From a bacterium (GTDB lineage Bacteria > CBDUZB01 > JAGLHV01), in the NCBI GenBank assembly GCA_023132075.1, contig JAGLYT010000131.1, positions 1-5,053 of the forward strand: a DNA stretch of 5,053 bases. Direction: 5' to 3'. Each line of letters begins with the position of its first letter. Within the stretch, counting starts at the first letter, position 1. Of the stretch, positions 4,957 to 5,053 are shown piece by piece. The notes under the pieces are model-generated. The model was not told the origin of the DNA. It did not search any database and worked only from the letters and a program-made list of their open reading frames with translations. The position numbers and the translations under genes are program-made.

Positions 4957-4994
4957 TCCACAGTCGATAGTCCATAGACAATAGGCAACAGATA
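4953..4994. repeat. Six-unit 7-bp degenerate tandem repeat, overlapping the ABC-F stop
   Basis: Read in register, 4953-4994 is ATAGTCC, ACAGTCG, ATAGTCC, ATAGACA, ATAGGCA, ACAGATA: six consecutive heptamers sharing A-Y-A-G in the first four positions and usually C at position six. The TAG in the first unit is the stop codon of the ABC-F gene (4954-4956). Degenerate heptamer arrays of this TAGTCCA/CAGTCGA kind are, as I recall, widespread between genes in several environmental bacterial lineages; their function is unknown. Confidence 0.65.
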
Positions 4995-5030
4995 GTTATG
5001 GGCTAAAAAGGGAAAACATAAAGGCAAGAT

Positions 5031-5053
5031 ATGTTTCTCTCTAGACGCATAAT
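5031..5053 (+). CDS. Possible gene start cut by the window end
   Basis: ATG at 5031 follows AAAGG (5020-5024) with a six-base spacer, a reasonable ribosome site, and the frame stays open for the seven visible codons (MFLSRRI) to the edge. No identity can be given. It fits the pattern of same-strand genes, but so short a frame proves little. Confidence 0.28.

Noticed and set aside
4784-4984. Plus-strand 66-codon ORF overlapping the ABC-F 3' end in another frame, and a similar minus-strand frame at 4799-4981
   Set aside because: Both overlap the coding end of the ABC-F gene and run through the heptamer repeat; no ribosome site or recognisable motif.

Overview
The window reads as bacterial chromosome: Shine-Dalgarno sites, a near-consensus sigma70-type promoter and one-directional genes, all on the + strand. 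It is AT-rich. The gene content (rubrerythrin, a CoA-disulfide reductase/NADH-oxidase-like flavoprotein) suggests an anaerobic or microaerophilic lifestyle with defence against oxygen or peroxide. I cannot place the taxon from the sequence. The mix of dispersed intergenic repeats resembles what I recall from anammox planctomycetes (Brocadiales), Desulfobacterota and similar groups, but this is only a guess.

Layout. 1-114 is the C-terminal rubredoxin-like domain of a rubrerythrin cut by the window edge. 115-591 is a long gap with no supported gene; it contains an 11-bp bulged hairpin (328-372) and a perfect 10-bp GC-rich palindrome (471-494). A strong promoter (592-620) is followed by a possible 24-residue single-membrane-span peptide (656-730) and then a complete FAD/NAD(H) disulfide oxidoreductase (815-2161). 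The next gap (2162-2373) holds a degenerate copy of what looks like a dispersed CATTGYGAG-type repeat. A doubtful 39-codon ORF lies on it and overlaps, by ATGA, a 180-residue lysine-rich membrane-anchored or secreted coiled-coil protein of unknown function (2374-2916). After a 171-bp leader with a possible short ORF and a stem-loop comes a complete ABC-F ATPase (3088-4956). Its stop codon lies inside the first unit of a six-unit 7-bp degenerate tandem repeat (4953-4994). A possible gene start sits at 5031, cut by the window end.

Function. Rubrerythrin reduces hydrogen peroxide with electrons delivered by NAD(P)H-dependent flavoproteins, so a flavin disulfide reductase next to it makes sense as an electron donor or as a thiol/persulfide/oxygen-handling enzyme. 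The 700-bp gap and the promoter between them argue for separate transcription. The ABC-F protein is a soluble ribosome-associated factor and not a transporter, with no evident link to the redox genes. No defence system, CRISPR array, tRNA, rRNA or intact mobile element was seen. The least explained items are the 24-residue peptide with its strong promoter, the structured region 301-494, and the leader of the ABC-F gene.
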